From NCBI GenBank assembly GCA_947034885.2, contig OX344749.2, positions 29,403,501-29,467,500 of the forward strand: a DNA stretch of 64,000 nucleotides, read 5' to 3'. This DNA comes from Thuidium tamariscinum (Eukaryota; Streptophyta; Bryopsida; Hypnales; Thuidiaceae). Of this stretch, positions 59,292-64,000 are shown piece by piece (positions within the stretch are counted from its first letter, which is position 1; the number at the start of each line of letters is the position of its first letter). Under the pieces are notes generated by a model. It had not been told where the DNA came from. It worked only from the letters and a program-made list of their open reading frames with translations, and did not search any database. A program made the position numbers and the translations under genes.

Positions 59292-62200
59292 GCGGCATTG
59301 ACAATCATAAGGGAAGAATCCTCTAGGATTAGTACAATGGGGTAGCAAAATTCAACACAACTTCAACAAAAGTCCCAAAAAATGAACCCAAAACTTCCAC
59401 AAACACAATGAATGGTTAGCAAACTTGAAGGGACTCCGAAGTCCTTCAAAGTTTCATAAAGGCACAAAATTAAAGCTTGAAATACTCCAAAATACTCACA
59501 TTCTAGCAACTTAGCTCAAACTTGGCCAAAAATCTAAATAAATAGATAAACATGAACGTGTTGCTAAAAAATCATTATAAGGGATGTTTTGAGAGAGAAA
59601 TGGATGCTCACATATACTTTTCTTAGGGCACCCAGATCCTCTTGTTTTCGTATGGTAATCTTATTACCTAGGATTTTCATCTTAATTTAACCAATTTTGA
59701 CTTTCTATGCTGATTTATTTTTTAACTTTTGAAGATTAACTTCAAATCACAAATGAATTGTGCCATTGGTTTCAGAAGGCCATTATTAATATAATATAAA
59801 CTCCACTCATTCTTCTTATGCTAAATTCAGTGAGTCTTAGTACCAACTCAACTACCAAAAGGAATAAAAATCCAACTTTTGGAGTTTGATTTTTCTGTGA
59901 AAAGTAACTAGCCTAGGGTCTGTAGTAGGTGAAACGGAGTAAGAAATTAAGAGGCCCAACAAAAACCTAATTTCAATTTTGTAGGCATCTGAAATGCCAG
60001 TCAAACTTCTCTATAAACTTTAATTTTGCCAATTCATTGACAATCCCATGAGTTTGCATACTTCTAGCTGTCAAAATGTTTTGAAACTTGTTGGAGCCTT
60101 TATTAACATAAAAAAAATTAATTTAATTTTTAATGAGATTTTACTGCAACCTAAGTAATGTATAGAAATTTCCCGTTGGAGGTTAAAGCGGTTGAGTGTT
60201 CATAGAGACATCTTTTGGGTATCAAAAATTTCCGAATTTTTTTGAGGGAACTCCCATAGAATCCCACAAAATATGTATAAGCCTAAATCTAGGCTCTATA
60301 CAATTGTCAAAGGAGAGTAAAATCCTACGTCATCTTTCAATTATTGGGGTTTAGAGAATCTTTTACATGAGAATGAATCTGGCAAAACAACTTTGTTGTT
60401 GTATTTTTAATGTAAAGTCAACAAAAAAACATTGTCTTTTGGCTGTAGATTCCCTTCTTCAGTCCATTGCTATGTTTTTCAAACTCGTAGGCTAATAATA
60501 GATTTCTACAAAAAGTAGAAATTGATAGGGAACTTCAAACCTATCTATGAAACTGGGTTCTATGGCTCTCTCTAAGTTCTCTCAAACCTATTTTAGTAAA
60601 CGTCATTACATGCACGATAGGTGAGGCTATTGTAGATAGATCTACCAAAGATAGACTTTATTTGTGTTTTAATTATTTCTAACCTATTTACAAGCAGGAT
60701 TTTGATCTAAATGAATAAAAGTACTTGAAATATGATCAAATGCTATATATATTAGCATGTAACACACTTATTTTGGTTTTACAATCTTTTACTGTTTTAC
60801 ACAATATATTTTGCAATAATTTAAAAAAAAAAATTAGTCCCAACTCCCAAGTGACAAATTGGGGACGTACACCTAAGTATGTGGCTTAATCTTTGAATAA
60901 TTATAACTTGATTAAATTAAAAAATAATTTTAAGAAAAAAATCTATTATTGTCCAAATCAAAATGTTCTAAATAACTATTCTAACTAACATATATGAATT
61001 GATTACCATGTTCATTTAGACATTGTTTTTCTTACAATGGATGGAAGTCATACAATTGTGAATGTTAAGTGCAAATATCTTACTTCATGAATAATTGAGT
61101 TTGTTGAAAAAGTTGAGTAAAGTTAAAAATAAATATTTGTATAAGAATTTAATAAAAATTGAATCTTTCATATTATTTTATTATATGAATTTTAGACAAA
61201 CAAAGTATAATTTGTATGCATATTTGAGTATATTAAAGACAAAAGTGGATGAAATGTAGATGAAAGTTGGATTACAATGACATCAATCAAGGATAGAATG
61301 AATTAATGGAGCCCGCATTATATTGGTTATTGACTATCTATATTTAACAAATTTCTATATTAGTGAACTCCCTAAAAATCAATGAAAATTAATGTTGTTA
61401 CAATAAATTGCATGATTTGAAAAAAAATTTAAATACATTCAACCCTAACTAATTGTATCCATTTTACCAATACATTCATATACTAATTGCATTCTCCTTA
61501 ATTGCACATATTCCAATGATACTTTGTTAGGTAATTCATTCATTTGTTATGACAACTTCTATGTGTTGAATTGTAAATGTAGAAGACATGAGCCAAATTG
61601 TTCTTCAAAACCTACAATTAGTCAAATTGAATGTACATTATAATCCAATTTAATATCTTTGATTTATTAACAATGATACCTATGAGTTTTGTTTTTAAAA
61701 TCTAATATTACCTTGAGTATACCTTTAGGATATTATTTTAAGAGTAGACATTCAATTAGACAACTTCTATATGTCGTGTTATGAGAACACAAGCTTGAAT
61801 TATCTAACGTGAAGGCATGATTGGCACAAATGAATTAAGCAATTTAATCTTGATATATAGCAAAAGAATTGTTCTTGTAAAACACTCCTATTATATAATG
61901 TTTTTATCATACACAAAATGTGATAAGTGATCAATATTGTATTTTTTGCCTTCATGAATCCAAAGACTCAAGGTTGGATGAAGATAAGCATAGTGAGTTG
62001 AAAAATATAGTCCCTTTGTTTGAAAATAAATTTAGGGGGTTCAAAAATACTTGTCTCAAATTAAATTTGAAATTGTCCCTCAACAACTTGATGGACAACA
62101 ATTGAAGCTAATTCAAACATCCTAAAACAAAAGTATTTGTTGATTCTGTACTCTAAAGACAATATAGCAATTCAATCCTTGCAAAGGATATCAAAATGCA

Positions 62201-62914
62201 ATCTTCAACCAACCACAGGTGAAGAATCCAATTCATAACTATACAAAAATTGTTATTAACAAATCTTTTGTTGACAATTTCCTAGAGTTGAATCACATGA
62301 CATTTTCAAGGATGAATACAAACGACATCAATAGATGTTACTACACCAACATTGCTTAGAAAATTATCAAAATTAATACCACTAGAGGAGTTTCAAAAAG
62401 GGCAAAAATTTACCAATTTCACTTGCTTGTTTTCAACATGCAATGCTTCATTATTGACTCCCATTCTTTCATGCCTAGTGGGGTTTAGTAGAAGTTATAA
62501 GAACTATGGAATATCTTGAAAATAAGAGCAGCTTATGCATTATTCTAGCCATTGCTAGGAAACCTAGATTTATTCTGAGATAGAGGAAGTACATGATTTC
62601 AAATGTATACAAATTTGTTTTATTATTTTAGGTTAATTACTTTAATTCAATGACTAGTGTACATTCAAACCTCATTAAAAGCATGCTTTCTAATTGTTGT
62701 CATTTCCACACTAATTGCATTTTTTCTAACTACTCAAAAACATTCAAAGTGCATATTGAGACTCCATCAAGTTTTGTCTGCAATTATCACTGTGACAACT
62801 TTTGTACACTAAGTTGTACAATTATATAAATGAAAAAATTTGTTTGTCCCTTGAGATTTCCAATTAGAGATGATTGAATGAAGATTGCTATTATGTGAGC
62901 CTAGTAGTGTAAGC
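59292..62914. other. AT-rich spacer
   Basis: No gene, RNA or clear repeat recognised here. Confidence 0.4.
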
Positions 62915-63115
62915 ATATGAATTTAGAATACTATTATACCTATGTTATAAGTATCTACATTGTAAAAACCTTCCATAATTATAACGTAACTACATTTATA
63001 AATACCTATATTATAGGTGTTTATAATATAAGCAACTTCAATGGTTGTAGGATATCCACTTATATGTGTACTCAAGGCACATGTGCTCACATTTTCATGC
63101 TCATACACTAGCACC
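62915..63115 (-). repeat. Dispersed repeat, inverted relative to 45187-45380
   Basis: On the minus strand it carries the same blocks as 45187-45380, including the strongly kept CACCTATAATATAGGTATTT. Open frames on both strands here reflect the near-palindromic sequence. Confidence 0.65.
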
Positions 63116-64000
63116 ATTGATTGATGATCGGACGGTTTAATGTATTATATAATTTGATTTGATTTTTTGCACTAGTTAAAGACTACACCCATATATTTTT
63201 GTTACTATAATTTGATTTCACATACATGTGTATTTGTAGATTTTTGAGGTGTTCACATACAATTTGACAACTTTTAGATGTCAAGTTAGGAACACATTAG
63301 TTTGACTAAATGCTATTAATCAGAAAGACTTGCTATCATGTGAGCTTGGAATCATGAGTCTAGAGGATAGTCTCTTTAAAAGAAGCACACAACCTTGCCT
63401 TGGCTTCCCTCCTAAGTAGGAAATCAACAACTATTGGATGGGATTTTTAATGCTATTGATTTGAATTCAAAAACATGTTGTTGAAACCATTGGCTTCTTA
63501 TGCTAAAAGATTAGATTTTTTGAAAACCATTTTGTGGCTTGCTTACTAAAAAATGTTATGAATTGAGTCATCATATTTTGAGGTTGTACTTTGAACATAT
63601 ACTTTGAACATTGTTGAAAGAGAAGTATTTCTTGAGGGATAGGTTGTATTTTTCTACTTTTGCTTTGAGTTTCTTTTGTTTAACTTGCAGAGATTTTTTC
63701 AATGCTAGTTGGAATTTTTCTTTATAAGTGTTTGAAATCAAATAATGTTGAATCAAAGACATATGCTAGAGTTTAAATGTGGAATTGTGGATCTATATGG
63801 ACTTATCTTAAGAATTATTTGATGCAATTTACTCTTGGAATGCTAAGAAACATTGATGATATTGTTAGATGTAAATCCAAATATGCATACTTATCTAAAT
63901 GCAATAAGTTCTACTTTTAAATGGTGTTGTTTTCAATGTTGTTGAGTAGCAAAAAATTATAAGAATATGGCAATATGATGATTTTTAAGTTGTATCTCAA
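63116..64000. other. AT-rich spacer to the window end
   Basis: No gene or clear repeat structure recognised. Confidence 0.4.

Overview
The window looks like nuclear DNA of a land plant. The evidence is a plant-type U2 snRNA gene, a SAUR-family auxin gene, a CASP-like membrane protein gene, the tail of a MiAMP1-type antimicrobial peptide gene, a short TTTAGGG telomere-type tract, and plant-style DNA transposons (CACTA, hAT and several MITE-like families). Introns are short to medium, and the gene islands are GC-richer than the strongly AT-rich, repeat-filled spacers. MiAMP1-type genes are known from bryophytes, lycophytes, gymnosperms and a few angiosperms. A bryophyte or other non-seed plant is therefore my guess, not something the sequence proves.

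Layout. 1-156: 3' end of a MiAMP1-like gene cut by the window edge. 1765-1960: U2 snRNA with a TATA element upstream. 2632-5489 (minus): a seven-exon gene for a secretory-pathway canopy/MSAP-like protein, reconstructed as 334 aa, with one likely GC-AG intron. 5.7-11.0 kb: AT-rich spacer. 11.0-12.4 kb: an array of degenerate short motifs ending in a perfect 32-bp-stem hairpin. 13163-16191 (plus): a three-exon CASP-like gene (364 aa) whose introns are built from repeated segments. 17.3-21.0 kb (minus): a decayed hAT transposase gene, itself hit by a MITE and a tandem array. 21389-25615: a 4.2 kb CACTA element with intact ends and a 3-bp target duplication, carrying two smaller nested elements. 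26-64 kb: AT-rich repeat mosaic with only one convincing gene, an intronless SAUR at 37345-37776 (minus).

The genes do not form a pathway or operon; they are ordinary separate plant genes. The more unusual content is the layered repeat record: (1) four bounded copies, plus one one-ended copy, of a family bounded by TTAA-CCCCTAAAGG, a piggyBac-like end signature; (2) a MITE family with a TTAAAATGGC-containing terminal repeat whose interiors are arrays of short palindromes or multiplied copies of the terminal motif; (3) a family with TGATTGCAAGAAAC ends, one copy of which has related empty sites elsewhere in the window; (4) tandem duplications inside introns that carry a relic of an exon/donor boundary. 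I found no convincing new protein-based system. All comparisons were made by eye, so identities and outer boundaries of old repeats are approximate.
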